NCBI RefSeq assembly: GCF_023343835.1
Contig: NC_064435.1
Coordinates: 37,844,603 to 37,908,602, forward strand
Source of the DNA: Lagopus muta
Lineage: Eukaryota; Chordata; Aves; Galliformes; Phasianidae
Reading direction: 5' to 3'
DNA length: 64,000 nucleotides
In this document: positions 36,169-48,416 of the stretch, piece after piece
Layout of the letters: every line of letters starts with the position of its first letter
Position numbering within the stretch: the stretch's first letter is position 1
The notes under the pieces: model-generated
Databases searched by the model: none
What the model saw: only the letters and a program-made list of their open reading frames with translations
What the model was told of the DNA's origin: nothing
Position numbers and translations under genes: made by a program

Positions 36169-37324
36169 CTTACCAGCCCTTACTAATAGTTCACCATAGT
36201 TAAATTGTTTTTTTTAAATCCCCATATTACTTTATGACGTGATCTGCACAACATTACTTGTTGATACTGACATAAAAATAATTTTGACTGTCTGAAATAA
36301 TATTTTTCCACAAATTCAGCAGAGATCCAAGGCACTATTAGTGTTTGCAAAAATAAGTTTTCATTTTGTTTGTCTATATTTATCAAAGCACGTTTTTGAC
36401 GCAGCACTTTGCAGCATGTGAATGCTTAAGTTCTAAAAAGACAAATGCAAGTCATCCAGCTGTCCAGTAAAATGACTATTTATCAACCACTTTATTAAAG
36501 TAATTTCATTCTACCTTTTCCTTTTCATTTTGAATTTACTTTTGGCAGTACATTTTTAAGTTTTAAATACTTATAATATATGAATGCTTTACTAATATGC
36601 TGATACATAATTAATAACCAGGCATTAAGAGCTGCAGAATATAATAATCATTATTCATTATTAATATTTAGTTAGAACGTACATTGCAGCTCAAAGGTCA
36701 AGGTACATCTTGTTACCATTCACCTCACCTGTTTGCAAATAAACATCTTCACCTTCTCAATAACACAAAGATTAAAAAATTAATGCTAGCCTTCTGAATT
36801 TTAATTACAGGAAATTCAATCAGCACCTCAAATACAGGAAAGTCAATCAGCACCTCTCATAGAGCTGTGTACTTGGCTTCACTGGCTGTAGCATTATTTG
36901 TTTTGCTTTGTTTTGTATTGTAATGCAGTCAAATATTGTAGAAATTTTAATTATTGTATTTTTACAATTATTTATGAACTGGAGCTTTTGCTCCAAGCCA
37001 TTTGAAGTTCACTGCACAAAATGGGAAGTCTGAAACTATGGAGAAGTTGCCATGCATACAGCAGCCAGAAGAATAAATTTCTCTTGGACAACAAAGTTCA
37101 GCATTTTGAAAAACTGGGACAGATGGTGACAAAAAGCCTTATGTGTTCATGGTTTCCAGATGTTTAATCAGTTTCTAAAAAAGCAATCAAGTCTACCTGG
37201 TGGTGAGTGGAATGCAACCTATTCTAAGAATGCAGGGTATCCTCAAACTTCCTTGTCACTTGTATAACCCTCCCTTACTACACTGAAGCCTCTAAGTTAG
37301 GTATTAATTAAGTTATTAATCACC
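36169..37324. other. Intergenic DNA, very AT-rich
   Basis: No gene recognised. It contains the 27-base tandem duplication listed separately. Confidence 0.5.
36808..36861 (+). repeat. Tandem duplication, two 27-base units
   Basis: Two adjacent 27-base units begin with CAGGAAATTCAATCAGCACC and CAGGAAAGTCAATCAGCACC. They differ at a few positions. This is a short local duplication with no evident function. Confidence 0.85.
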
Positions 37325-37517
37325 AGATGACAGAGTGACAGAGCACTGGAACAGGCTGCCCAGAGAGGCTGTGGAGTCTCCTTCTATGCAGATATCCAAG
37401 ACCCTTCTAGATACCTACCTGTGTGACCTACTATAGGGTACCAGTTTTAGTAGGGGTTTGGACTCAGTGATCTCTTGAGGTCCCTTCCAACCCCTGCAAT
37501 TCTGTGATTTTGTGATC
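37325..37517 (+). mobile_element. CR1 3' portion
   Basis: A sense CR1 tail with GAGCACTGGAACAGGCTGCC, CAGAGAGGCTGTGGAGTCTC, GATCTCTTGAGGTCCCTTCC and the terminal CAATTCTGTGATTTTGTGAT. The GTCTCCTTCT-type middle marks a subtype different from the 32.1/35.5 kb pair. Confidence 0.93.
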
Positions 37518-40137
37518 ATCCCAGTCTTGACTACATATGGAATGACAACTGGATGGTCAGGTCAGTATAAGAGCAGGAAAGCTGTGTGTTTGCATACTTG
37601 CGAAGGATATGCTTTCTAAAAGGTATACTGCAGTTACCTTTAGGCTTGCAAAGTTCTGGGTGCAACACAATTCCTTAATGACGCAGTTTGCTTTGAAACC
37701 TTGTCCCAGTAAACAAGTGTCTCCACTGGTTTGTTTCATAACTGGGTGTTCAGCTCTGAATCACTTCACGTTCCTGTCCCGTAACCGGTTGCATTTCTTA
37801 CATAATTGCTGGTTACAGCAGAACATGTGCTTCAAGTTAGCTTACCCACTTACGCTGCATTCATTAGCTTCTTGCTGGGAACTACACTGCACCGAATCTT
37901 TGAGATTCTGCTTTCAGCCCTTAAGACTGTACTTCAGTTTCACCTTTTTGTGCGATCTAAACAGAATATGCAGCGACTAATTGTGCATTTAAGTACAAAA
38001 CTCCTATATAAATGGTGTTAGCAGTGAAAGGGTAGAATTCTCTACCATACTTATCAATGTGACTTCAAATTACATATATTTCTGGTACCCTCAGTGGCAG
38101 AAATGAAGAATGTCCAGTGGCTACTCAGAAGCTGTAATCTAAGATTTGAATTGCATTTGCAACAGAAGTATCTGAATGAGAGCGCTCTGTGGCTCTCTTC
38201 AAATCCATTTGAACAGCTTCCCTGTGAGCAAGATCTGTGGTATCACTTACTCAAAATGCAAAGTGCAAAAAGTACTGCCCTCTTTATTTGCTTTTTTATA
38301 TAACCAGCGTGTGGAAAATGTCACGGTGATCATGACAAACTGAGATGATAACAGAAAAAAGCACGAGTGTGAAAGCTCAGTAGAAACACCAATTTTTATT
38401 CAGTCTTTCACTTCTTGTTAAAAAAAAAGAAAATAGTGACATGACAGCAGTGCAGGATTGTGAGCTTAAAGCTGTGTGAAAAACTGAGGAACCACAACTC
38501 TCATCTTGAAAGGGTGAAGCAATGGCAGTCAGTTTTGCTGTTTTACATGGAGATATTTACGATTAGCATCCCCCTTTTTATTCCCATTCCAGCGAACACG
38601 GAAGCTGGAGATCAGTCATTTGCGTTACAAAAGAAGCAGTATTTCATTTCACACCTACAGCCAGTCCACAGTAGAGGGAGAAAAGGCAGCAAGTGGAAAG
38701 GAATCTCCAAGCTCTTGACCAGGACTGTCCCCAAGCCCTGAGCAAGATGCCATGACTCAGGGCCATCCATTGCATTTTGGGCCAGGAAGGCTGTGTGACA
38801 GCATGCTTGTGTATCATTAGGACAGGATGAGAGATATTCATCCTCACTGCTAGCACCAGACCAGCCTGCACTAGGCTCGTCCATCTCCTCCCAACCCACC
38901 AAGCCAAGCCCAGGAAGGTGGGCAGGGCTTAGCTGAGCCATGGGTCTCAGTGCACAGCAGACAGAGGGTGCAGACAAGGCAGCTGGGCAGCAGCGGTGAG
39001 CATTGGGTGTGGGGACAGGGCCTGGCAACAGAGGGGTGCGGGGTACATGGGGGTATACCACAGCAGACAGGGCCTCTCTGGGGTGGCTGAGGGCAGGTGG
39101 GAGGCTGGTGAAGGGTTTAGGGATGAGCTTTGTTGTTCCAATTGAAAACACAGCCATCTGAGACAGCTGTCTTGTTAATAAGTTGAGCCTCAGCAGTGCT
39201 GGCGCACTGAGTGTCTATTATTGGGCAGCCCACGGGCTGTGGGAGGTGGCATGGCGTGTGCCTGATCAGCTGGGGAAAGGCCCGAGCCATCCGCCCTTCC
39301 TGATCCTGGATGATTCCTAGAAGTGACTCTCTGGGGACACAAAGGTTTTTGTTTTTCTCAGTTACTGGCAACTATTTTTCTTTTCACTGTTTTGAGGAAT
39401 ACTTGTGCAAATACAAAATTCAGCATGGATCTTGGACCTTTTTTGCCTGTTTGACAGCATGCAACCAATATGTTTCAGTAACTTAAAGCTTACCATGAAA
39501 AGGATGTGTAAGCTACTGAGTGCCATACAGGAAAAGGTCTGGTCAAAATATGAGAAAAAATACCAAGATTCTAACCTGTAGGGTCATGCTTTCCAGCATG
39601 TTGGTCATTTGCTCACAAATAAAAATATGGTATGTCATTTGCAAAATATATGCTGCATGGATAGATTTTTATTGCCCAATTTATGAAACAGCAAATCTCA
39701 TTTTATGCTGAAGAGCAAAATTGTTCTTTGTAAGGCTGATATCATTCCAGTGTTTTCAGTCCTCTTTTTCTTCAGTTAAATCAATTCACTATGAAAACAA
39801 ACTACTCTATAGCTGTTGCCACGGCATTCATGTATAAGATGCATATTAACGAGCCTAAAAATCTGTAATAATATTGAGGACTCTGGAATGAAGCATCTGG
39901 AGTGTAGGATCTAGCAGATGATAGTTATCTTAATCCTACAGGTAAGAAGCTGCCAGCTTTTGCAAAAACAAGTCTTTAGATTTATTTTGTATTTATGCAA
40001 AAAAACAATGTAATTGAAATTGCTCTGTGAAACTCAATTTCTTTTCGTAGGCGATATCTCAGTGCTTTTAAGTGCCAATGTGATGTTGTATCCGTAGATT
40101 TTTAAAACAGAAGAGCAATCTTTGTGCCTGAAAAATC
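37518..40137. other. Intergenic DNA upstream of the SDR16C gene, with a GC-rich patch
   Basis: No gene recognised. About 38690-39310 is clearly richer in GC than its surroundings but poor in CpG, so it is not a CpG island. It contains a 181-codon minus-strand open frame (38612-39157) with Pro/Ser/Ala-rich translation that I do not recognise. The last few hundred bases probably include the SDR16C promoter or a non-coding first exon; I cannot place either. Confidence 0.45.
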
Positions 40138-40461
40138 ATGTTCAGATGCATCCTGAAGACGCTGAGGTTCCTGGCATTATCCGTGTATATACTCTTCAAA
40201 AGTTTCATCCAATGCATATTTCCTCCATGCAAGAAGTCTTTTGCTGGGGAAATAGTGCTTATTACTGGAGCTGCAAATGGGATTGGAAGGCAGATTGCCC
40301 TACATTTTGCTCCTCTGGAAGCAACCTTGGTTCTCTGGGACATTGATGAAGAAGGTAACAGAGAAACAACCAGATTAGCCAAAGAAAATGGAGCTAAGCA
40401 AGTGTTTGCCTACTACTGTGACTGCAGCAATAGGGAGGAGGTCTATGAACAGGCAGAAAAG
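40138..40461 (+). other. SDR16C5: SDR16C coding exon 1
   Basis: Encodes residues 1-108: membrane anchor, cofactor-binding TGAANGIG and the CDCS motif after the third beta strand. The donor is AAAAG|GTAAGT and intron 1 is 2513 bases. The open frame continues 75 bases into the intron, which should not be read as protein. Confidence 0.95.
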
Positions 40462-43400
40462 GTAAGTTACAGCTTCTGGTTTCTAATTTTCCTTCTTGCT
40501 TGTGATTTTCTGCTTTTTTTAGACCTGGAATCTTAGAAACTATGCATTCAGTAAAGGGAGGTAATCATGTACGATGATGACTGTTCTCTTATTGACAAGT
40601 AACTTCTAGATTGAACTTAAACTATTTTGTTGTAAAGTAACTGGGTTTAATCTGTTCTGTTGAGACTTACACATTTCCAGTATTCCTTGTAAGGTGGCAA
40701 CTTCTTTTATATTAGAAGTGTGGTATATGGCAGAGATTAATGCTGTGAATGAATTTGCTAGCCTTCTAAATTTCTGTAAGATGTCAAGAAACAACAACAA
40801 AAAAGGAATAGAACATTGTAAGGGGGGAGGTCCCTTTGTAGCAAACTGCAAACACCTTACCTCATTCAACCTGTTCTATCTCCTCCCCTGAGCAGGATGA
40901 AGAGGGAATGTGAGTTGTGATCAATCCCTAATGCTTTGTTTCCGCCATTCCTTCATGGTCACTCCCTTCCCCTGCCCTGCATGTATCCGGAACTGCAGCC
41001 CTCATGCTCAAAGTACTCTTTTAGTTGTACTTGCTAGCAGCACTCGGGGGCACACATGACCAGCTTTACATGGAAAAATAATTTCTGTTGGAGCAGTTGG
41101 TGGTAGAGGTTAAGAACCACAAGTGGCTTCATAATACAACTTGCACAGTGTGATCAAGGACGTATCTATCATAATAACACACCTGCAGAGATGAACACAC
41201 TCTGGCCCCTGCTGACCCACAGTGCTCAAGGAAAAAGATCTTTGCAAATTATTTCAGTATTACAGGTCAGGTTATCCTCACCATGTGTGTCTCTTATTAT
41301 TACTCCTACAATTGCAGTCCATAAAAAGAATTCCAATTATTTCAACATTCTTAATATCAAGATCTTAACATTATCATCTCCCAGCAAGTTGCAGGATCAG
41401 TCGAGCAACTTGTGATCAGCACTTCAAATGTGATACTTGATCCTTATTCAAAATGATACTGAAATCAAACTGCCATTCTTCCAGAATGCTCTTCTTGAAA
41501 GAAAAAAGAAAAACAAACAAACAAACAAAAAACACTTCAGAGTTCACCAAGATCAAATATCTTTTAAAAAATAACATTTTAAATTGGCTTTAATTCCCTG
41601 TTGCCATAAATGTTGACTGCTTCCTGGAATGACATGCATCAGAATGATCAATTTAAGTTCATGTAAGTAATATCTCTGCTGGAATTTTCCATTGATGGTG
41701 TATATTTTGAAGTAAGTAATCTCTGTTCTCAGTTTAACAGAGACTCAAATTGTTCTGTGCATTCAGACGTTTCTCAGCCTCCAGACACATTAAAAAGGGC
41801 TCAACCTGCAGAACTTGTTGCATCCATACTAGTGGTGAGAACTCTGACATGCACAGACTGACCTACAAGTAGAAACTCAAAGAGCTTTTTCAGAGTCCTG
41901 AATTGATGTGAAGGTGTTGAATTACTGTTAATTCTACCAACATCTTTTCAGGTATTGTTGTGAATTGAACAGTCATATAGGGGCCAGAATTTTATTTTCT
42001 TGAAGTAAGATCTATTCAGCCAGGAGCATCCTCTACCACTGGAAATACATGTAACTTTTTATTAGTAATATGAAAAGACTTCAGCTTGGAAACAGGAGAT
42101 AAACCAATAGCAGAAAAGTTAATTTATTTGGTTTTGTTTGAGAAATTCATTGCAGAATAACTTAGGTATGTTCCTATAATGGAATATTCCTATAATGGAA
42201 GCTTTATTTCTAGCAAGCAAATCAGTGTACTGAAGGAAGAGAACTTAGAAAAAAAACTGATAAAAAAAATATTAGCAGATTTTTGGAGTCAGAAGTGTCG
42301 ACCTGGGAACTCTGAGGGAAATCTGATATACATTTCATGAGTTACAAATGCATAGGTGATGTATTGCTTACAACAGGTTTCAAACCCAAGAGCAAAAATA
42401 GCAAATATGCCAGTTTTAAGTGAGAGGACACTAAGAAACTACAAACCTGTCATACAGAAAAAAACTGATATAAATGATAATGATAATTTTAAAAAATAAA
42501 TAAATAAGAATAGACACCTGAATAAATACACAGCAAAGAATGATCAGCTTGAGTTTTGTTCCTGCAGGCTCCTGTGAAAATCAGAAATATTTTGGAGTTC
42601 AGAAAGCAATCAGACAAATTCGGAGGTATGGGGAAGGAGGAAATAATCATTAGCATATATTAAATAGAAAGATACAGGCACCATATCTGGCTCAGAAGGA
42701 TCATAAGCTGCAGAATGCAAAAACCTGTGGCGTGCACTGGAGGAGACCTTAGTGTCCTTGTCCTTTCTTACTGCTTTCCCCCATGAGCCAAGGGCTGAGA
42801 GCCTACAAAGACCTTTGATCTGGCACACTAAAACAGTTCCTATGTACCCATGTTTCCAGTACAAGCATAAACAATTGTAACTGTCACTAGACTTCCATCA
42901 TAAATGAAGCACAGAAGGCAAGTACACTTTCTAATATTTTTGTTCATCTTTTTTTTCTTTTTTTTTAAATTCAGGTTAGAAGAGAAGTTGGGGATGTTAC
43001 TATTCTAATCAATGATGCTGGCATACTGCACACCACAAAGTTTCTTGACACTCCAGATGATGTTTTTGAAAAAACCTTGAAAGTCAACTTCCTGTCTCAA
43101 GCTTGGGTAATGTATGTTTTTCTTTCCCAAGGGCCTGAAATGCACAGCCAAATATTTCAGGCAGATTGGAACACCCGGTTTGGAAACGGGTGGGAAGGGC
43201 CTTGACTGGGGAGAATTCATTTTTTTAATCATCCTGTAGTTGGATACACATCACATTGACAGTTTGTCCCACCATCTCTCAGTAACATTCACAAAAACCT
43301 ACCTGTTCAGTGTGCTAAACACAAAGTCTTTGTGCACCTCTACTGTGAAACATGTTCTTTCTGTATCAGCTGTGGCTGAAAATACTGCTATGGCTGCTGA

Positions 43401-46400
43401 CTTTTCTACTCCTGATGCTTGCAGACATAAGACAGCACTGTCTAGCATTAAGGACACATACCCATGCTGTTTGTGTTGTGTCAGACTTCAGGTTGTGCTT
43501 TCATTCCTAGTCAGTGTCCTCTTGATGTATGTAGAAAACTGATCTAAATAGTATGTGTTTGCTTTGCTTTGTTCGCTTTCCTCTGGGGGAATTTGATGCT
43601 ATCTAGGGTCTCAGTTGTCCCTTACGTGTCTCTGTGAGGGAGTGCTACCCTTGCCCCTCTTGCAGTTGTACTTCACACGCCTGAGCGCGCAGCCTGCATC
43701 AAGGAAGAACACAGTGCTGCAAAATGCCTCACCAAATGGCACTCCTCAGTGGAAAATCATTGCAGGCAAAATCCTCTAATCATTTTCCAGCCCACAGCGC
43801 CTCATTTTTCCACATACCGGAGACAAAGGTGATGGGAGAGATGTTCTTCTTGGCAGGTCTGAAGAGACACAGAGCAGGAGGACAGCGACTGTGGGCCCCC
43901 TCACTAGAAAAGTGCGTGCCAGGCACTATCTGCAGTGGAGAACACACTGCAGTACAACTCAGCTATTGAAAAAAAAACCTGTAACTGCTCCCATCTTTTT
44001 TCATCTCTTCTGTCTCGTAAAACACTGGTGTCCTCCTTAGATAATTAGTACTAACCATCACGGCAGTTTGAAGTAGTGGAAGTAGCCAGGAAGTAGTTTA
44101 CAAACAGGGCTTGCAGCCAGCTGAAGTGTGCATTGATGTGTTGGCTTCTAGCTCCCTCTGGTGTACACATCTTTACTAATAGTCAAAATACTCGAACTGT
44201 GAGCATCCACGCGCAGAGAGAACAAAAACTTCATCGTTTTTTAATAATACAACTTTAATGCTGACAGATCTTCAGCTGGGGACCTGTCATTCAAAGAAAT
44301 GTTGCCTCTCCTTTATGAATTCTTACTGCAGGTCACTTTGGTGCCTTGCAGAATTACGTTCCAGAAAGTAAATCAAATTGTAAAATCTAATTTGGAATGC
44401 AATAGTTTTAATGCATCTATCTGTTATGGTATTTTTTATGTGTCTCTCAGACTTGCAAGGCCTTTCTTCCTGCCATGATCGCCTGCAATCATGGACACCT
44501 GGTCGCCATGGCTAGTGCAGCAGGACTCTTTGGAACCTACAGATCGGCAGGTTAGTGTCAACAAATGCTATTAAAAATTATGTCTTTGTGACAATACCTT
44601 CTCCTAACGATCTCAGAAATGCTTGGCTTAAGCTGTTTGTACTGACATATTAGCACTCAGGAAGAGCATGGAGATAGAAAGGTGTATCAGCAGGTAGTGG
44701 TATATGGAAGAGGAATACAGTGATGTGTTGCCCATTTGGCATGGGAGTCACTGCTGATTTTACTAGCTAACTGCAGCCTGTCTTATCTCTGCAGAAGAAG
44801 CTTGTACACGTGCAGCAGGAGGGAGCCCTGCCTACAGGCTGTCTAACAACTTCTGTTACTAGTTTTTCTGCTGATGGATGTTTAGAGTCCTGAAAATATG
44901 TGGGTTATACCTGGAACTACACACCTAGCTGGAAAATGTTTTTCAGATTCAGAAGACACTTGGCAGAATTTGCAATAAATTCTTTCAAATTAATTCTTTC
45001 AAATTAACTGTGTTTTAAGCTATGTAACAGCTCTGTATTCTCAGCTGTTTCCTTCAGGAGAGCTGGCTGCTACATCCTGACTATTTCATCAGCATGTGTG
45101 TACTGCTCAGACTCTCTCAAGCCTTTCTGACTGTAGCTCTGAAGTTGCTCTGTGAGAATGTGAATTTCACATCAATAAGTGTATTTTCTTTCTTCTCCTA
45201 GTTGATGGTGTTGTTTTGGTGTATATTTGCCACCTATTATCATTGGGTCAGATTCTGTGTTGAGAATGGGACAAGTCTAGTTTTTATCATTTAACCATAA
45301 GGCCTATGACGTAGGCCTATGACTTGCCTATCCAAGTGTTATAACGTTATACACAGCAGCTGTGCATGTTTAGATTGTTTGTTTCCACCTCCTGTAGGCA
45401 AGTTCTGAAGAAGAACAAACCCCCTGATAAAATCAGGCCCAATGTAGGCCACACTACACAGGACCTTACATGTTCAAGTTTTTATTGTCTCGAAGGAGAT
45501 TCAATGTGTTCATCAAGCAGTAAAAATTAGACAGGATTCAGTCTTCCCAGGCAAATAAAATAGTATTTATAGTTGCAAGGCAATATCAGAAGGAGAAATA
45601 ATGTGTTGAAGCAGTATTTGTAAGTAGGGTATTTAGGTTGTACCATGAGAAATAATTTTTACTGGCACATAATATGTGATATCAAAGAGTGAAGACCATT
45701 CTGAACTAAAGCAATGCCTGGCTTGCATATGAGTGTCTGGGAGTGGATATAAAATGTTAAGTAAGGCCATCTTATATCCCTCTACAGTTCACTGGAAAAG
45801 TCTTCAGGAAATTATTAATCTTATCCTTAGACACATCTACACCAGTCATGGTCAGGACCATTGACATTAAGAGTTAGTATCATCAACATGTGTAGCATCC
45901 CTAAAACACTAATTCAAATCTTCTAAGTCATAACAAATTAGTACAAGGTTGTAAGTAGTATTACAAAGCATTAAATTCAGTATATAACACTATGGTGTTT
46001 TTGAGATATTTGGTATGTTTCTTTGTTTCTCTGCTTCAGATTATTCTTCTAGTAAATTTGCAATCATTGGAATGATGGAAGCCATTGATTCAGAACTGGA
46101 TGAGGCAGGAATACATGGCATTAAAACTACAATTGTTTGCCCCTTTTTTGTGAATACCGAATTAATTAGAGGTATTGAAACTGAGTAAGTAAAACTTACA
46201 TTATATATTGTTTCATAAGTAAAAAGTCATCACTATTCTTATAAGGTTGACTTGTTTTTAATTTAGTATTTGGCACACACACAACTGTATCTCTTTGCTA
46301 AGAAATCCAAAGTTTGCCTGTAATTAATAGCTGACATGCGTCAGAGACTGTGCAACGACCTTGAAATCAGGGAATGGTTAGGGATACGTGGCAGTATTTT

Positions 46401-47857
46401 AGGCAAATTCACTTTCCAGCAGAATGGGCACTGCTGATGTTATTTGCCCCATGTAATTTTGGTACTGTCATTACTATTATGGCTGCTAGGATATTTGTCA
46501 CCTGTCAGAAACAGTTCTCCAGTATTAGCAGATATTGTACTCCTCTGAGAACAGCTGTGGTATAAGTATCTATGCTGCTGTATTGTTCTAGTGACAGGAC
46601 AGGCTGCAGGCACTGATTCAGACATTGCAGCAGTGAATAGCAAGCATCCTTGTTTTTTCAGCACTCTGTTCCTGCACCCACCACTCATCATCCTGTAAAG
46701 GCATCTATTATGCAGAGCTCCTGCCTGGAAACAGGCCCAATCCTGTTTATTTAGCTGCCAACCCAAAATCTAAAGTAAGAAGGAGGTGTGCAGAGGGCTG
46801 AAATCTTATGCGTAGAACATCATAAACCACAGATGAGCTGGAATTTTTCAGTGCCACAGACAATGTGGGCATTAACTTCACTAGGGTCTGAGCTGGCCTT
46901 GCACAAAAGTTATTCATCTGTCATTAAAATTTGCAACATCACCAAACTTTTTTCTATTTGCTATGATTATAGAAGCAGGATTGAACAAGCAGAACAAGCA
47001 GGATTGGACACTGCTTTCCAGGGCTATTTAAAGAGGAGGAGATAAATTCTTGCATTAAATGATTTCTGTGTTAGAATACATCTCAAAAGTAAAATATTAC
47101 AATTCCATAATACTGTATTTCTTGTTTCACTAGGCACCCAATTTTACTTCCTATTTACGAGCCAGAGTATGTAGCCTGCAGGATCATAGATGCAATTCGA
47201 AAGGAAAGGATGTATCTGTTTATGCCTCCAACTTTACACCTTTCTGGTTTGAGAACGTAAGAACATGTTTCCCATCTTCTATCATTTCCTTCTTTCCTTT
47301 CCCATATGCCTCCAAAATCAGCAAGGTGGTTTAGTTAAAATTTTCCTTTACTTAGCATCCTTGCAGTCAAACCAGCTATAGGTAATCAGTTACAAAGAAA
47401 CAGTTTTGATAGTTTTTAATAATTTAATGGACTGGTATTCCTCTGACACCTTCTGTCTCAAATATACTTAAGCTACAGTTCAATGTAGAAATCAAAAATG
47501 TCCATGGGATGGTACGCTGGGAGCACTGCCTGGACTAGAACTGTCTGCTTACAGTAACTACCCCCACCAATGCTGGGCTTTCCACAAAACTGCTTGTTTT
47601 GTATTTATTTTCCCCATTTCTAATATGGGAGTACCAAATGCATTATTGCCAAACGTGAGAAGTAATGTGCATGTGTTATGAATTTATATTAGTACAGTGC
47701 ATTTTTATTTCACTTTATTATTATTTTTTTTAAGCGAGGCTAACTTGGTGTTTGTCTCATCAGTTTAATTCCCAGAAAAATCACACTGCTCCTGCAATCT
47801 TACCTGGGGTTCTACAAAAGCTTGGACAAGGTCATAGGTCGGAAGAAGAAAAATTGA
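40138..47857 (+). CDS. SDR16C5: SDR16C-family retinol/steroid dehydrogenase (SDR16C5/SDR16C6-like)
   Basis: This is a classical short-chain dehydrogenase related to epidermal retinol dehydrogenase 2, whose family oxidises all-trans-retinol to retinal at endoplasmic reticulum or lipid-droplet membranes. Six exons join 40138-40461, 42975-43106, 44451-44550, 46040-46184, 47134-47256 and 47764-47857 in consistent phase, giving 305 residues (human SDR16C5 has 309). Residues 9-28 are a hydrophobic membrane anchor. The cofactor motif TGAANGIG is at 43-50. Asp68 after the second beta strand suggests NAD preference. The tetrad is Asn146, Ser174, Tyr187 and Lys191 (YSSSK). The motif usually written NNAG is NDAG here (121-124). 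The C-terminus is lysine-rich (RKKKN). The ATG has a weak context. A non-coding first exon is possible. Position next to PENK fits mammalian SDR16C6 better than SDR16C5, so the exact orthology and the symbol are provisional; family membership is certain. Confidence 0.93.
40462..42974 (+). other. SDR16C intron 1
   Basis: No mobile element recognised. Short low-complexity AAACAAAC repeats occur near 41509-41532, along with AT-rich sequence and short chance open frames. Confidence 0.7.
42975..43106 (+). other. SDR16C5: SDR16C coding exon 2
   Basis: Encodes residues 109-152, with [11 protein letters not shown] and catalytic Asn146 (KVNF). The acceptor is TTTTTTTTAAATTCAG and the donor TGG|GTAATG, phase 0 on both sides. 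Intron 2 is 1344 bases. Confidence 0.95.
43107..46039 (+). other. SDR16C introns 2 and 3 (with exon 3 between)
   Basis: Intronic DNA on either side of exon 3. A 100-codon open frame at 43240-43542 and an 81-codon frame at 43724-43969 have no recognisable family and I do not call them. Small local tandem copies (TCTTTCAAATTAAT near 44980-45006) are present. Confidence 0.6.
44451..44550 (+). other. SDR16C5: SDR16C coding exon 3
   Basis: Encodes residues 153-185 plus one base of codon 186, with FLPAMI, HGHLV and catalytic Ser174. The acceptor is TGTCTCTCAG and the donor GCAG|GTTAGT. Intron 3 is 1489 bases. Confidence 0.95.
46040..46184 (+). other. SDR16C5: SDR16C coding exon 4
   Basis: Completes Asp186 and carries the active-site YSSSK (187-191) and the [12 protein letters not shown] motif. 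The acceptor is CTCTGCTTCAG and the donor ACTGA|GTAAGT. Intron 4 is 949 bases. Confidence 0.95.
47134..47256 (+). other. SDR16C5: SDR16C coding exon 5
   Basis: Encodes the substrate-side C-terminal part, with [18 protein letters not shown] and MYLFMPP. The acceptor is GTTTCACTAG and the donor GAGAAC|GTAAGA. Intron 5 is 507 bases. Confidence 0.93.
47764..47857 (+). other. SDR16C5: SDR16C coding exon 6 (last)
   Basis: Encodes the final residues, [19 protein letters not shown], and a TGA stop at 47855-47857. The acceptor is TTTGTCTCATCAG. The 3' UTR extends beyond; no canonical AATAAA is obvious in the next 150 bases (ATATAA-like sequence near 47985 only), so the polyadenylation site is uncertain. 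Confidence 0.92.
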
Positions 47858-48267
47858 AGCCATAGTATTTTCAAAACCTCAAGTGCCATCAAACTGTTTT
47901 TTTCGGTAAAATCAATTTTTCAGCTCGTTCCTTCTTTGACAGAAAAATTGCTTCTTGTATAATCCTTGACATCACTCAGCATACAATATAATTCTAAATA
48001 ATTGTCTTTTAATCACTGATTCTCAGCCATAACCCTCTCTCTCATTTTGTGACAGCACGCTGCTTACATACTTATCTGAGCTCTCAAAAATACTCAGTAA
48101 AACCAGGCATAGATGCTTGACTTCATTTCTTACTCTTTGAATTCTCAGTTTCTGAGCATAATTTCAAAGCACAGGAAAAATACACTATTGTTCATGCGTT
48201 AAGAAAAGCCATAAAAAAAGTTTAACGTCACTCACATTTTAGGAATCTTAGAAGACCTAAACAAGGT
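47858..48267. other. SDR16C 3' UTR and downstream DNA
   Basis: This contains the untranslated 3' end of the SDR16C gene with no sharp end visible, followed by AT-rich sequence. Confidence 0.5.
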
Positions 48268-48416
48268 TTAGTGAATGCCCCCTCCCTGGAAGCATCCAAG
48301 GCCAGGCTGGATGGGACTTTGAGCAATCTGATCTAGAGGGAGTTGTCCTTGCTCACAACAGGGGGTTGGAACTACATGATCTTAAAGATTTCTCCCAAAC
48401 CATTCTATGATTCTGT
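48268..48416 (+). mobile_element. CR1 3' portion
   Basis: A sense CR1 tail with TGAATGCCCCCTCCCTGGAA, GGCCAGGCTGGATGGGACTT, GGGGGTTGGAACTACATGAT and the terminal CCATTCTATGATTCTGT. Confidence 0.95.

Noticed and set aside
40462-40536. Extension of the SDR16C exon 1 frame past 40461
   Set aside because: AAAAG|GTAAGT is a strong donor and exon 2 continues the family alignment in phase, so the extra 24 codons are intron.
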